Positions 12,301 through 23,361 of a stretch of 64,000 nt of DNA are shown piece after piece (positions within the stretch are counted from its first letter, which is position 1; each line of letters begins with the position of its first letter). This DNA is from Varroa destructor (lineage: Eukaryota; Arthropoda; Arachnida; Mesostigmata; Varroidae), in the NCBI RefSeq assembly GCF_002443255.2, contig NW_019211456.1:43493173-43557172 (forward strand). The letters are read 5' to 3'. The notes under the pieces are model-generated. The model searched no databases, was not told the origin of the DNA, and saw nothing but the letters and a program-made list of their open reading frames with translations. The position numbers were made by a program, and so were the translations under genes.

Positions 12301-13944
12301 TCTCTTTCTATGCGTCGGCCCGTTTTTCAGTCCAACAATAAGTTTCCTTCGCTTGTACAACAAGCCCATTGTAGGTGCTGCCACCTGTTCTGTGCGAATG
12401 CTATCATCATTACGTCGCCTACGACGAGCAACTCCCACTCGTCTTTTCATGTTTTAGATTTCAAGGGGGCCACAGTTTAAGAACGATATGGCTCAGTGCG
12501 ATTAACCAGAATTGCGCTAACACATGTGGGTATTTTTGTTAGAAAAAATACGCTGCAAAATGATTGTTGGTTTCAAATTAAAGTTATTCTCGCAAGGTTC
12601 AATGAGGTTCTTGGTCAATACAAACTAGTGGATTTATGTAATTCCGTATGTATATACTATGCATAAACTTAGAACGCGTCGAAGTTACAAATGATGACTG
12701 AGCTTGTACAAATGTAACACGTAGCAGCTTTAGATCAGTAAACGAAATATTTACGTTTAGAAGAGAAATGGCCTGAAGCACATCTGCGTACGCTGATGAC
12801 TAAAACGTAGGTATACGTTGAATTTTGTTATTGTTTTGTGAAGCAACATCTGTATCCGTCATTACGACACAGTAGAAGTCAAATTTGTAAACCACACAAC
12901 CACTTCGATGAGGTCTTTGCGTTCCATTCGAGTTGCCCCTTCCTGCCCGTCTGTCTCGTAATCGCATTACTTAATTTATAAATCTATGGCCATCAAAAAT
13001 AGGTTTTATTATTGACTAAGCTAATATTATTCCAGTTTTGTGAAGAGTATCTTAAAACCATTTTAACACATAACAATGATCCGAACAATGAATTTTCAGC
13101 AAGCGGCAATAGCAGAACTTGCGACGGCTCCCTTTCCTCTGCAGAAAACCTTCAACCTTTCACTTTCACAGCAGTGACTCCGTGTTAGTAGCCTTCAACA
13201 AGCTCGGTCCGATTTTGCGGACGAAAACATCACCAGAACGCGACAGCTATGGGCAAACAAACTCAACTGCTCTTCGGCACTATGTACTACCATGGAAATC
13301 ATAGTACTAACATGTAGCGAAGCACGCATTCATTTTTCGTAGTAGCAGAAGCTGGGGAATAAAAATGCTACATAGGTTGAAAAGGGCGCCGATCTATTTT
13401 ACACCGTTAACTTCAGGTTCTATTGAAGACGATGTCTAACGGCTGTCACAACCACCAGTACAGAGCCCGTCGCTAAAAGAACATTCATTGCTCGTTCTGC
13501 CGTATGAGATGGAGTGCTTCACCGCCTACCGACGAACGGCTCTTACACAGCCATGATTCGAACCCATTACCCAACAACTTGATGCCTTTAGCGTTCATCA
13601 CTATGTTGGCCCGCACGTCCATATGACGATTTAAATTCAACTAGTTTTCGTCCTGCGCAGCAATTGATTTCTTCATCATGCCGAAGCTGAATTGGATAGC
13701 ACTTCCAATCGGCATTACCACCACAGGCAGAAAAGGCCGCGACCATCATCGGCTAGGCCACCTCGATTCTCTTGCTCAAAACGTACCTGCACAGATCGCA
13801 GAGATGGATCGCGTCAACGGGTTTGTTGGCACGGATCTTTTGGCAACTTTCGTAAGTCCTGCACTTCGAATGTAGAATCGGGCCGGAGCTTGCCGAAAAG
13901 CGCCATCCGTCCAGTACATGATGCTCCTCGCGCACCCCGTTCAT
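6342..13944 (-). CDS. TIPRL: TIP41-like protein (TIPRL), complete, five coding exons
   Basis: TIPRL/TIP41 proteins bind the catalytic subunits of PP2A-type phosphatases and act in TOR and stress signalling in the cytosol. Coding exons are 13944-13787, 8518-8371, 7615-7469, 6892-6599 and 6434-6342 (TGA), giving about 279 residues, close to the 272 of human TIPRL. All introns are GT..AG (5268, 755, 576 and 164 bp) and phases agree: exon 1 ends in AG and exon 2 supplies A to make Arg; the other joins are phase 0. Family motifs in order: [93 protein letters not shown] and a short tail ending RLDFPK. The ATG at 13944 is the first in frame. An insert with four cysteines lies between GPIL and the LPSHPDM segment (see findings). 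Confidence 0.95.
6543..6565. repeat. (TA)n microsatellite in TIPRL intron 4
   Basis: About 11 TA units in the 164 bp intron of TIPRL, some 30 bp inside its donor site. Confidence 0.85.
8333..8352. repeat. (TA)n microsatellite in TIPRL intron 2
   Basis: About 10 TA units, preceded by an A run, shortly downstream of the second TIPRL coding exon on the minus strand. Confidence 0.8.
8519..13786 (-). other. First intron of TIPRL (5.3 kb)
   Basis: The intron runs from donor AG|GTACGT at 13787/13786 to acceptor TTGCAG at 8519. It is mostly AT-rich, with a GC-richer patch at about 10.9-12.5 kb that carries open frames of 219 codons (plus, 10911-11570, TTG start) and 133 codons (plus, 12079-12480, ATG start). 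Neither looks like a known protein. A minus-strand ATG ORF at 10427-10230 would encode 65 residues with a very hydrophobic N-terminus, like a signal peptide, but it has no other support. A tRNA-like relic lies at 13551-13610. Confidence 0.7.
13551..13610 (-). repeat. tRNA-like A-box/B-box relic, possible SINE head
   Basis: On the minus strand TAGTGATGAACG (A-box-like) is followed about 40 nt later by GGGTTCGAATCATGG, which contains the pol III B-box GGTTCGAATC. It does not fold into a full cloverleaf. I infer a degraded tRNA-derived element. Confidence 0.35.
13787..13944 (-). CDS. TIPRL: TIPRL coding exon 1 with start codon
   Basis: This 158 bp exon is listed separately because it sits 5.3 kb from the rest of the gene. 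It encodes 52 residues plus two bases: a short N-terminus, the family motif [16 protein letters not shown], then a segment with C28, C34, C49 and C52. The exon ends at a strong donor, TGCAG|GTACGT. Phase and the aromatic residue after the splice (R-Y) fit exon 2 at 8518. It could be mistaken for a separate 63-codon ORF, because the frame stays open into the intron. Confidence 0.9.
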
Positions 13945-13968
13945 TCCTAAATGTTTTGTTCACGCACT

Positions 13969-13985
13969 CACACACACACACACAC
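13969..13985. repeat. (CA)n microsatellite in the TIPRL 5' region
   Basis: Eight CA units, 24 bp upstream of the TIPRL start codon. Confidence 0.8.
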
Positions 13986-14143
13986 GAATTCGTTCGTCTC
14001 GAACGATTGACCAGCGACTGCCGTCTCTCCGAGTAACAAACAACACACCGTATCCGTCACGTCGAGACGCACATCAACTTGAAAAAAGGCGCAGGACACC
14101 AAACGCCAAATGGCTGCCTGCCTTCCTGCCTAGCTATACCATA

Positions 14144-14220
14144 GTAGCAGCAGCAGCAGCGGCAGCAGCAGCGAGCCCCACCAACACCAGTCACCACCAC
14201 TGTATCAGCAGCAGCAGCAG
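14144..14220. repeat. (CAG)n clusters
   Basis: Two CAG/CAGCAG runs (about 14144-14173 and 14203-14220) separated by CACCA-rich sequence. They lie about 200-280 bp upstream of the TIPRL start codon. Confidence 0.8.
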
Positions 14221-14336
14221 CACAATCACCACACTCACGCTAACAGCCTTCCACCCAGCGAGCCGTGTTATGGAAGCAACCAGCAGCAGAAACCCAGTGG
14301 ACGCTTCGAGCGCGCCGCCATCTTGAATTCACAAAC

Positions 14337-14370
14337 ACCGACCGACCGACCGACAGACAGACAGACCGCC
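14337..14370. repeat. (GACC)n/(GACA)n tetranucleotide repeat
   Basis: CGAC tetramers (GACCGACCGACC) pass into GACAGACAGACA. A related CAGGCAGGCAGG run follows at about 14677-14694. Confidence 0.8.
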
Positions 14371-15610
14371 CGATAGACAGAAGCAGCCGGCGATACAGAC
14401 AGAAACATCAGCCGTACCAGCAGCAGCAGCGACGAAACAGCCGGGAGCCGAATACGGTGATAGGAAAGCTGGCGAATAGGACGGAGAGGCCACACTTCCC
14501 CCCCTCCCCCAGTTGGCGGCGACGGCGCCGCGAGCGCCGTCTGGCGGCCAATACGAATTACCCAGCGATTGACGGCTTGCAGTAGAGTCGTCGAAGACAC
14601 GCAGAACGACGGGACGGGTCAGACAAACCGCGACGATCAGTGAGGCGATACAGCCATAGCAAGCAAGTAGGCATGCAGACAGGCAGGCAGGCAGCCGACC
14701 GGAGGACCGCCGGCCGCCAAGAAAGCTATCCAACAGCAGGAGCGAAATCGGCGGCGCCAGCGGCGGCCGTAGCCATCCAGTAAGCAACCAACCATCCAGG
14801 CATCCAAGCTAAGCTCCGGCGTTATCCAACAACAGAACAGAGTAAAACTGCGAGCAGCCGCAGCAGCAGTAGCAGCAGTAGCAGCATACGATTCTATTCT
14901 ATTCCGCGTTCTACTCCACTCTGGAGTCCCCACCGGTAGATCAAGGTGTACGCCGTCGTTGCGGCTGTCGCTTTTACTCGCGCTGTTGTCGTTGTTTCGT
15001 AGCGCGCACAGCGTATAGGATAGATTAGTGGGATGCATTAGAAGCGGCAACAGCAGCAGCAGCGACCCGAAGGCTATGGCCGTGATGTTGTTGAAGTCGA
15101 TGGTACTGATGATGATGATTATGACGATTTTGGCTACGAACGGCTGGCGGCCGTGGCAGTAGCCCGCTGTAATGGTGACGCGGGTGACGCTATGGCAGAT
15201 CTTGCCACAGCCGCGACAGTCGACTATGAATTGACGCACCCGCCGAGATCCTGAATTCCCATGTGTCCGTCGTCGCCACCGTAGGCCAACGATCCAGCAA
15301 AGGCGAACAAACGAACGGGCGGGCTGGCGTTCGGTCGGACGTTCGGTCAGTCGGGAGCTCGGGAAGTTTTCTTTAGAGCGTTTTCTCCAAAGCTGCTACT
15401 ACTAATACTGTTAGTGTTGTAGTCCCTCACTAGCAAAGAACGGTCGTGCGAGTAAACGCTGCTGGAGAGCGTCAGCTCGAATGATAGCAGAGATGGCTGT
15501 CGCGTCTTTTATTAAAAGTAGTAGTAGTGGCGATAGGTTAGTTATCGGGACGGCAGCACGAAAGTTGATCTTGAAGTTGACCGTCGGTCGGTCGTTGGTT
15601 CGCTGACTGA

Positions 15611-15655
15611 TTCGTCGTCGTCATCGTCGTGGTCGTCTTCGTCGTCGTCGTCATG
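15611..15655. repeat. CGT/CTT trinucleotide run
   Basis: Imperfect CGTCGTCGT with CATCGT, GGTCGT and CTTCGT variants. It is one of several triplet tracts in the GC-rich block. Confidence 0.75.
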
Positions 15656-17306
15656 GCTCTAGAGAAGTCAGCAGTCGGCGTGGCTGCTGCTGCTGCTTCT
15701 ATATATGGTCGATTGCTGGAACGCCGCACGCCGAGGGGCCTATTCACTGCGGCTGCCATCGTTGTTGTTGTTGTGGCTGTTGGAGTGATGGCGAGCGGCA
15801 GTGGCTGCTGCCGCTGCGACTCTTTAGGCCACGCTGCTTCTACCTACTCATCGAGGCAGAAATGTTCGGCCTGGCTGTTCGCAGTAGTACCAGCAGCAGC
15901 CGTTCGGACGAAGAGCTTACGAAGACAACGATAACAACTGCAGCGGCGAGAAGACCGCTCGCGGCCAGGAGAGGCAATCCAGCCGGAGTGTTATAGTAGA
16001 AACAGTAATCGTCGTTGCTCACCGTGAGTCCTTCTGTGCGCTGGGGAGAGCGGCTGCCGTCGCTGCCCCAGCTGCGCCTGCCAGCAACATCAGGCAGAGG
16101 CACGACTGCTTCGGCGACTAACTTAGGCTGCTGCCAGCGGCAGCGATGGCGATGGCAGTAGGGGTAGCCACTATTTTTCTCTTTGGCCGCTTCAGCGACC
16201 GGATTCGAGTGGGATTCGAGTGAGGCACCGACGCCGCCGCCGCCGCCATTGCCGCTACTGCTATTTGTGCTGATTCTGTAGCTATTGATGATTTGATGAT
16301 GTTCATTCTCCAACTTCATCCAGACGCGAACCGAAGAAGAAATAAAGGAACAGGAAGAGAAAATGCACGCAGACAGAAAAGGACCGAAAAGGGATACCGA
16401 ACAAAGGCAGTAAAGCACCACCGACATTTAAAATGGACAAGGAAATGCCTGACGTAGTAGCGTTGCTGTTGCTATTGGGTCTGCGCGGAAAACTGCGTGT
16501 GTATGCGTGACGTAAAAAAATATCTCGCATACAGAAGCCTTGAGAAGAGTGATATTCGAAAAATATACGGACGGAACGACGGTAGGAGAGCTTCAAACGT
16601 GTTACGGCCGACAAAGGAATATAAAGAGAGCGGGGGCTGAGAAGGAAGATAACAACCAGTTAAATCCTATCCGTAGTTAATGTATCGATGTTAGAGGGGC
16701 TTGTTTCCCTATTGGCCGAGGCTATAGTCAAGTCAGTCATGAATCGAGTTCTAGCATCACTACCATAGGACGGAAGAGGCAAGAGTTTGCTTTCCACAGC
16801 GACGACGTCACACGAACTGGTCGTAGCAGGGAGCTGCGATAGTTATTTCGAAAGAAATAAAGTGAACTTACGGTTCGTAAGGCTCACAAAATTGTACGAC
16901 TCATTATCTGGCAATAGCTGTCTTTCTGTCTGTGTGTGCGTGAGGCAATCCGGCTACGAAAAGACAAGTTGGAACAGAACAGCAACCACTGTAACCCAGC
17001 TATGCAATCAACCAAAACAGTCTTTTCTGCTTCTTTCTAACGTCGACATTTTCTCAACTGGACGAATGGCCGGGCACGAATCGTGACAGCAGTCTCTTTT
17101 AGTCTGCTACAGTCAGCATCATCACCCAGCGCCACGATCGCCGGCAAGCGTTGATGGCTAGTCACGACTATCAGGTGAGACTGAACAGTGGAATAGAAAG
17201 GCTACAAGCGACTACAGACATTGAGACAACAACATCGGGCAAAATAGTCGAGAAGGATAAGAGGCAAAAGTTGGAAGAAAAGCTTATGATACGGCGGTGA
17301 CGCCAA

Positions 17307-17384
17307 TGATCATCATGATGATTATGGTCGTCATTCTGGTTAGGATGCTGATGACGATAGCAATGGTGATGATGCTGATGCTAG
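17307..17384. repeat. GAT/GCT triplet-rich tract
   Basis: Dense ATGATGATG, GATGACGAT and GATGATGCTGATGCT triplets, read on the plus strand. Confidence 0.6.
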
Positions 17385-17557
17385 TGAACTAAGAGGCCCC
17401 ATTTGGGTGATTCTCAGCTCGAACTGAACTAGTCTAACTTTTAGCACAGACAGAGGCAAACGAGGACGCCTGGAGTGCCTGCTTCGCCTTTTGTAGTTCG
17501 CGCAGGCTTCTCCGCAGGGCCGTCGTCTGGTGCGCTCACCGATCAAACTCGTTCATG

Positions 17558-17611
17558 CTACTACTACTACTGCTGCTGCTGCTGCCGCCGCCGCCGCCGC
17601 TGCTGTTGCTG
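17558..17611. repeat. (CTA)n(CTG)n(CCG)n compound triplet repeat
   Basis: A CTA run changes to CTG, then to CCG and back to CTG within about 54 bp. Compound repeats of this kind arise by point change and slippage. Confidence 0.85.
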
Positions 17612-19477
17612 GCTTGGTTGGAGCTTTTGTGAACTGCGTGTACCAACCCTAACCTGCGTCTGCATCGCATTCGGTTCTACGATATAATATTACCGCAAAA
17701 GAGTTTTAGGTGCATGCCCTTGCAGAGTAGTTGAACCGACCTGTGTAGCGACAAGAGGTCAGAAGAATAATGGTGAAGAGAAAAGGTCGGCTGGGGAGAC
17801 GAAGAATGGGCTACAAAGGGGTCCTGGGTGGAGCTAAGCCTGCTGGAAGGCCTGCGCTAGCTTGAAGCTTTAGCTTTGGTCTTAGAATCAGTCGCTGGAT
17901 ACCAACCCAGCGTAATCGTTGCGATGGCGGGCCTGGAGTGGTGAAGAACAGCGCGCATGTTATATACCTCCCTTTGGGAAACACTGGTCGTCGTAATGCG
18001 TAGAGGGTTGCTTGAAGTCATAACGGGGAGAAGTAGAGACATGGGATTCGATAGGGGTTCGACAACATTAAGGCTAGCGGCAGCAGCGGGACGACGAAGG
18101 ATCGAAGGAAAAGGGGCGAGGGGCCGAAGTGAAAGTAGTCGGACGAAGGCGTAAGAAAGACATGGGGTTTTCAGCCGCGAGTTCAACGCTACGAATGGCT
18201 GCTGAGTGGGTGGCGCTGTATGGCGAGAGATGGGGCGAATGGATAGCGAGGTCCAAGGGGGAGTGCGCGAGGAAGTTGGCTCTCTTGCTTGCTTGCTGGC
18301 TGGCTCTATTCTCTGCAAAAGGTAGTGGCTAAGAAGAGAAAGCCATATTCCTCTGCTGCTTAAGGCCATCAGCAAAGCTGCTAACGGTGCTAAGCTGATG
18401 TCGTCTGGGCGGCGCGCGCTCGAGGCTATTGAAAGGTGTTCCATATTAAACAGTACGAAGGGTGTGGTGGAAGAACAGCCCAGAACAGCGGTGGCGGGGG
18501 TGACGAGAGTGAAAACGGGACAGGGCGGCAAAGGAGGCACTGGCATAAACGGGAACGACGCCGACAGCGATATTTGACGATGATATGCCGAACCGAGAAG
18601 CCACTGGAAAGTGTGCTGACTTCGAGAGAGAAAAACAGGGAAGGGTCGACCGAGAAAAAACCGTTGGCCAGCTGGCGATTTTATGGAGAACAAAAAGAAA
18701 ATTGCAGTATGGGTGATCTTTGCTCAGAACCATTTATGAATTTCAGATTTTAAAACTTAACCCACCCGTAAAATTTATATTGTTGGCTTGGCTCAAACTT
18801 TTTTTTTAAAAAAATTATACTTAGGCCCGAAACACAGTGTCGAGTTGTCGCTAGGCAAAACATTATCGAATTGGCTTCAATCATATTTAAAATACTATCT
18901 ATGAATATTTGACGCGTAAATTATGTGAGGATAAAAATGTTGGTGGCTTTTTTTCAAAAACGAAAAGAATATGCGTTGTTGTTGCACAAGTCGAACCTTA
19001 TTCGATATGTTCATCGAACCCAATTTAGCTAACCCACGCATGAGATTAATGCAAACAATCGGGCACGAATGGCAAGGTAAAAGTGATAAAAACAAACTTC
19101 ATAACTCACATATGGTATATATACCATATATATATATGTTTTCAATCAACAACCAACGTGTTCTCAATCGATCTGACATTTTCAATAGAATAGCAAGGTC
19201 TGAACTGCGAACACGACATAATAAAAAAAAACGTAGTTAAAAACGACATTTAGAACGGAATCATTAAAATACAACGTAGCCATTAAGTGAATACCCATAA
19301 CAATAGTGCCACACACCCCCATAAGATCTACAGAACTTTAGTCTGTGTATGATGGAAACAGGCTTGATGACTTCCGTATACCATTGCGGTATGCCCAGAA
19401 ATTCGTGGGATTGTTGTTAAAATTACCTCGTCATAAATACTTGGGATATAGCATATTTAGGCGGAGGGAGGTTCGAC

Positions 19478-19556
19478 AGTCCTCGCCACAGCGTAGTGGT
19501 AATGTATTGACCTGCTGATATTATGGACACATCATGATTTAGGTTCGAATCGGACT
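19478..19556 (+). repeat. tRNA-like relic with perfect B-box, possible SINE head
   Basis: GCGTAGTGGTAATG at 19491 resembles a tRNA A-box, and GGTTCGAATC at 19542-19551 is a perfect B-box, 48 nt downstream. AGTCC at 19478-19482 is complementary to GGACT at 19552-19556. The T-stem does not pair, because the 3' half runs straight into GGACT, so this is not a working tRNA gene. I infer a tRNA-derived retroposon remnant. Confidence 0.4.
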
Positions 19557-20310
19557 ATAGACACACTTCGTTTTGTCTTGGGAGCCCGCCATTTGTTTAA
19601 ATGTCTAACGGCGATACCGGATGTAAAATTCGAAATATCATGTTTCATGGTTTCAGACATGCAGATTTTGCGAGAAAGTGCAGATGCGGTGCTGTAAGTA
19701 ATCGGCAGCATTTAGTAGCGATTGCATTGGAAATACCGCGACCTGTTAGCAGAGATACCGACTGCTTCATCAATCGATGATTTAGAGACTGGTTTAATTT
19801 GGAATGCATCTGGCAGCTGTTCTTGTTAGCAGTGTTGAAGCGCAACCCCATTCGCACAGTTGTAATAATAGAGTTGGCTCATTAAGGCTACGAGTTCATG
19901 TTGATACGTAATTGTAATCCTATAAATACCAAAATAGATATATACGAACCATCCTAGCTGCTTCGGTAAATCGTCACCTCATTAGAATCTTCTTTGAAGC
20001 TTACATTTTTAAGAGGAAGCCGAATACATACAGCGTACTAAATATCACATACTTTTCATCTGCCCATTCAGATAATTAGTAATGGTTTATAACTGTTTTT
20101 CTAAATTTTAAACAATGATACACAGCGTAAAAACGTGGCGAACGAATTAGTCGTTTGAATTTGACTAAAAATAAGAACCATTGTCAAAGAGGCGCTGTAT
20201 AAGTCGACTAACTGGCCTCTGGTCTAGGTCAGCTCAAGAAACGTCCTCATATATGGTAAGGAAAATTTGTCCAAAATCCTCGTTATAGCCCGGCACGCAG
20301 TAGGACTTAC

Positions 20311-20438
20311 TTATCCTTCGTATCTTCCTTATTTTTCTCGAAAGCTTCTGTCTTATACGTGGATATGCGTATGTGAGTAACGATGTGTAGGGCTTGATGT
20401 CTGTTCATCCACCAAGCTATTTCACAATATTGCGTCAT
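20311..20438 (-). CDS. Possible first coding exon next to a GC-rich leader, weak
   Basis: On the minus strand an ATG at 20438 follows a GC-rich stretch containing a (GCC)n run. It opens 42 codons beginning MTQYCEIAWWMNRHQ and ends at a perfect-looking donor, GATAA|GTAAGT (exon end 20311). The predicted piece is hydrophilic and ends in a Lys/Glu-rich stretch. I do not recognise it and cannot identify the next exon. The strong donor beside a promoter-like block is the only reason to list it. It may instead be a non-coding 5' exon or chance. Confidence 0.2.
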
Positions 20439-23361
20439 GATCGCCGACCAGTTCTCAGTGGCGGCGGCGGCGGCGGCGTTAACAGCAACAGCAGGCGGCG
20501 TTGTCGTCGGCAAACGTTAGCTAACGTAGTCTGGCTGAGGCGTAGAAAATCGAGAAGAGGCCACGATGGACCCCGCACCCGTCGTCCGGATGCCATCATC
20601 ATTCTTATCCTTGCCGCTGTTGTCGCAGCCACTACTGCTGAAAAACCGCGTCTGCCTGGAGGCTCCATCCACTCACTCGAGCGGCAGCAGCAATGGTTTT
20701 GCTGACTTCGTTGTTTCGTAGCTTAACTTTTCTGCTAGCTTTCACTCCATCCTTGCCTGGTCGTGTTTCCTTACACGGCCATCTGTAGCTTTTCCTGTAA
20801 GCGTGGGCTAGCCTGTTTGTCTGCCTTTCTGCTTTTCTGCGCACGCTCGGAACTTTAGAATTCGCCGTGTAATCTAGCAAACGAACTACCGCGCCGGCAG
20901 CAGTGGCAGTACGCGCTGAGAACTTCAACCTCGTTCTTCGTTCGGATCTTACCTGGTCCGCTCGCAATAGCATTCATTCCTCTATCAATCTATCCAGCAC
21001 CCGTGCGCATGTCTCCATGCATGTTATGCGAGTTGGTTTAAGACTGTGAATGTCTATACGTATATCTATCTGAGTGTGTGTGTGTGTACGAGTGTTCTTG
21101 GCCTGTCGTTATTTGGCCAAGTGTGCTCGCCCTCTGGTCGCGGGGCCCCTTCCAGCTGCATCTTTTGCCTTGGAGCAGTAGAAGTTGAAGTTGCGGCCAC
21201 AGACGTCGCCGCACTTTCGGGTTCTCTCTTCTGTTCATTCTCTTCACTTTTCTGCCAGACGGCAGCGGCGACAGCTTCTCTTCCTTTTGCTGTTCTTCCG
21301 TCTAATTTTTTTTCTTCTTCTGTGAGCTGTCTTCTGAATCCTACTTCTGCTTACTTATGTAGCTTCGACTGCTGATGCTAGTGACGATGTTCGTTCTTTC
21401 TTTTTCGTTTTTTTTTTCTGCCCACTGACATCGCGACTCCAACCACTGACAGCCACCGCCGCCGTCGCCGCCGCAGCGCTAACTCCAGCAACAACAGCCG
21501 CCATCATGACCGGCGGCTGCCGGTAACGCTGTTCTTGTTTTCTTCTGCTGTTTTCCTTACTCTCCTCGCTTTTCTTTTCGTTGCTGCGCTCCTCATCATT
21601 TTCTTCTCGTGGCAGAAAAGCCATCGACTCATTTTTGCTGCCTGCCCCTCCTCACCGTCGCTTGTCCTTTCAACAACAACAACAAGCACTTTCTCCTCAT
21701 TTTTCTGGTTCGTTCTCTCGAACGTTTTTGGAGCATTTCGGAGTCACCAGCAACTATAGCCGCGGCCGATATTCAGTCGCTGCCTCGTTTTTTCTTTACG
21801 CGTTTCCGTTTCTATATCCTTATTGCCTATTCACTTGGCTGGCTGCCTACCTGCCCATCGATTGCCTGACGTCCCTCCCGATTGTCTGACGTGTTTTCTA
21901 CCTTTAATACCAGCCATCGAGTAGCTGGCTGGCCGGCTTATCGGACGGACGTACAGGTATCGAACATATGTACGTATCTTTACATGGGCACGGACAAGCA
22001 CCATATCGTCATATGCATGGTTACTCCGTTTGCGGTGCGTTCGCTTTCTCCTCGGCACCGCTGACGATGAGAGCGACTTCGTAACGCTTAGTAGATGATA
22101 GAAAGTCCCAAGATGTCCTTACTAGTGGCATTTTGTTTTCAACTAGACGCTATGCGGCTAGCAGTGCCCTACCTCGATAGCCAGTATTCAACGGTGGTGG
22201 CTGGACGTTTTCACCGAAAGCATTTGGCCTGGCCAGGGTAATATCGCGCTCGTTGAAGCAAAGAAGCGTCTACATTAATTTGTCTTTCTATGCATGTATC
22301 CGTAAATTTTTGAATCGGAGTTTTGATCTGAGCTTCGTCTTTTTGTGCTTATTTTTTGTACTCCGTTTCGTTGACTCTCTCCGCTCCGTTGACTGCAACG
22401 CTCTGATGGGGTGCCCGCACGATCTCTAAATAGTACATAAAAACGACGTTGTGGTTATAAAAAGCGAATGTGGAAGCGACAGAGGTCTTCGCTTCTTTGT
22501 AGACGACTTGTAATAGCGGCTCCTAGCTTACCTCTTACAAATAGACTTTTTAGTCAGCGGTAGAACTGTGAGACACATCTAAGAAAGCGGCTGTTAGTTC
22601 GTGTCTGGCATCCTCGCTTATCAAATGTGGAAGTGGCAGTTTTAGCCTTGAATCAAACGACTTTTGCCGATAAGCGAGTTCTACATTCGTCACAAAGGAA
22701 GGGTAATTACAGAAAAGTATAAATGTTGATCATTGTAATAAACGGGATGCAAGATTCCAACTGTAGCAACTACGATTGGATAAGCCGTACCAATACATTA
22801 CGCTATAATCTTACATATTAACTATTGTTCGAATAGAATAACAACAACACGAAGAACGCAAGATATGTGCGTAGGTTTTTAGCGAGGTTGAAATTTCTTG
22901 ACCTCATGGGCTATTGTAGGTTGTTCAAGATTTCTGATTGGGATATTATAGCACTGTCTGTAATACAATCAAATGGTAATGTGTTAACACTATGTGCTTT
23001 GTACTGACAAAGTACATAGCGCTATTAGTTTCACTATAGCTTTCAGGTAGCGTATTAAATACTCATATATTCACCATTAGGTGATACAGGCGTGATTGCA
23101 AAAGACATCATCTAGAAAAATATTTTCGGTTAGATATCAAACAAAAACAGAGAAAAGCGTTATTCGTTAAGGCAACTTGAATGCAATATAAATTTTAAAT
23201 TTTTTTTGGCGCGAATACAAACCTGAAGATATTTGACACCTTAGCTCTTTAATAGGAAAAGTGAATGCTACGACCAATGACATCACTAGATACTTGAGTA
23301 TATATTTGAATAATAATTATTTGTTGTACTTGAGTCTAATGATTTTATGACCAGTGCCTAC
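20439..23361. other. Second GC-rich repeat block and AT-rich spacer
   Basis: The block at 20.44-22.06 kb is GC-rich, with (GGC)n at 20458-20480, CGCCGC runs near 21460 and CT-rich stretches. Frames of 60-113 codons are open on both strands, again low-complexity. It resembles promoter or 5' leader DNA. From 22.1 to 23.36 kb the sequence is AT-rich with no exon seen. It includes an imperfect inverted repeat at 22990-23019. Confidence 0.45.
20458..20480. repeat. (GGC)n repeat
   Basis: Seven GGC units in a row. On the minus strand they are GCC, which would read as poly-Ala. Confidence 0.85.

Larger units (their letters stand above)
13945..20310. other. GC-rich trinucleotide-repeat block upstream of TIPRL
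   Basis: GC content rises sharply from about 13.9 kb to 18.7 kb and then falls. The block is packed with CAG, CTG, CCG, CGT, GAC and GAT runs. Several frames of 100-278 codons are open on both strands at once, their products are low-complexity, and no domain is recognisable. This pattern fits promoter and 5' leader DNA of TIPRL and perhaps a divergent or long gene, better than coding exons. From 18.75 to 20.3 kb it is AT-rich again, with the tRNA-like relic at 19478-19556. Confidence 0.5.

Noticed and set aside
14329..16427. Overlapping long ORFs on both strands (152, 200 and 195 codons)
   Set aside because: They are open on both strands through triplet repeats; the products are runs of Ala, Thr, Leu, Cys or Ser without domains.
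17857..18693. 278-codon minus-strand ORF
   Set aside because: It starts at TTG in a purine-biased stretch that suppresses stops on the minus strand; the product is Ser/Pro/Leu-rich with no motif.
19478..19556. A functional tRNA gene
   Set aside because: The B-box is perfect, but the T-stem and anticodon stem do not pair, so no cloverleaf forms.
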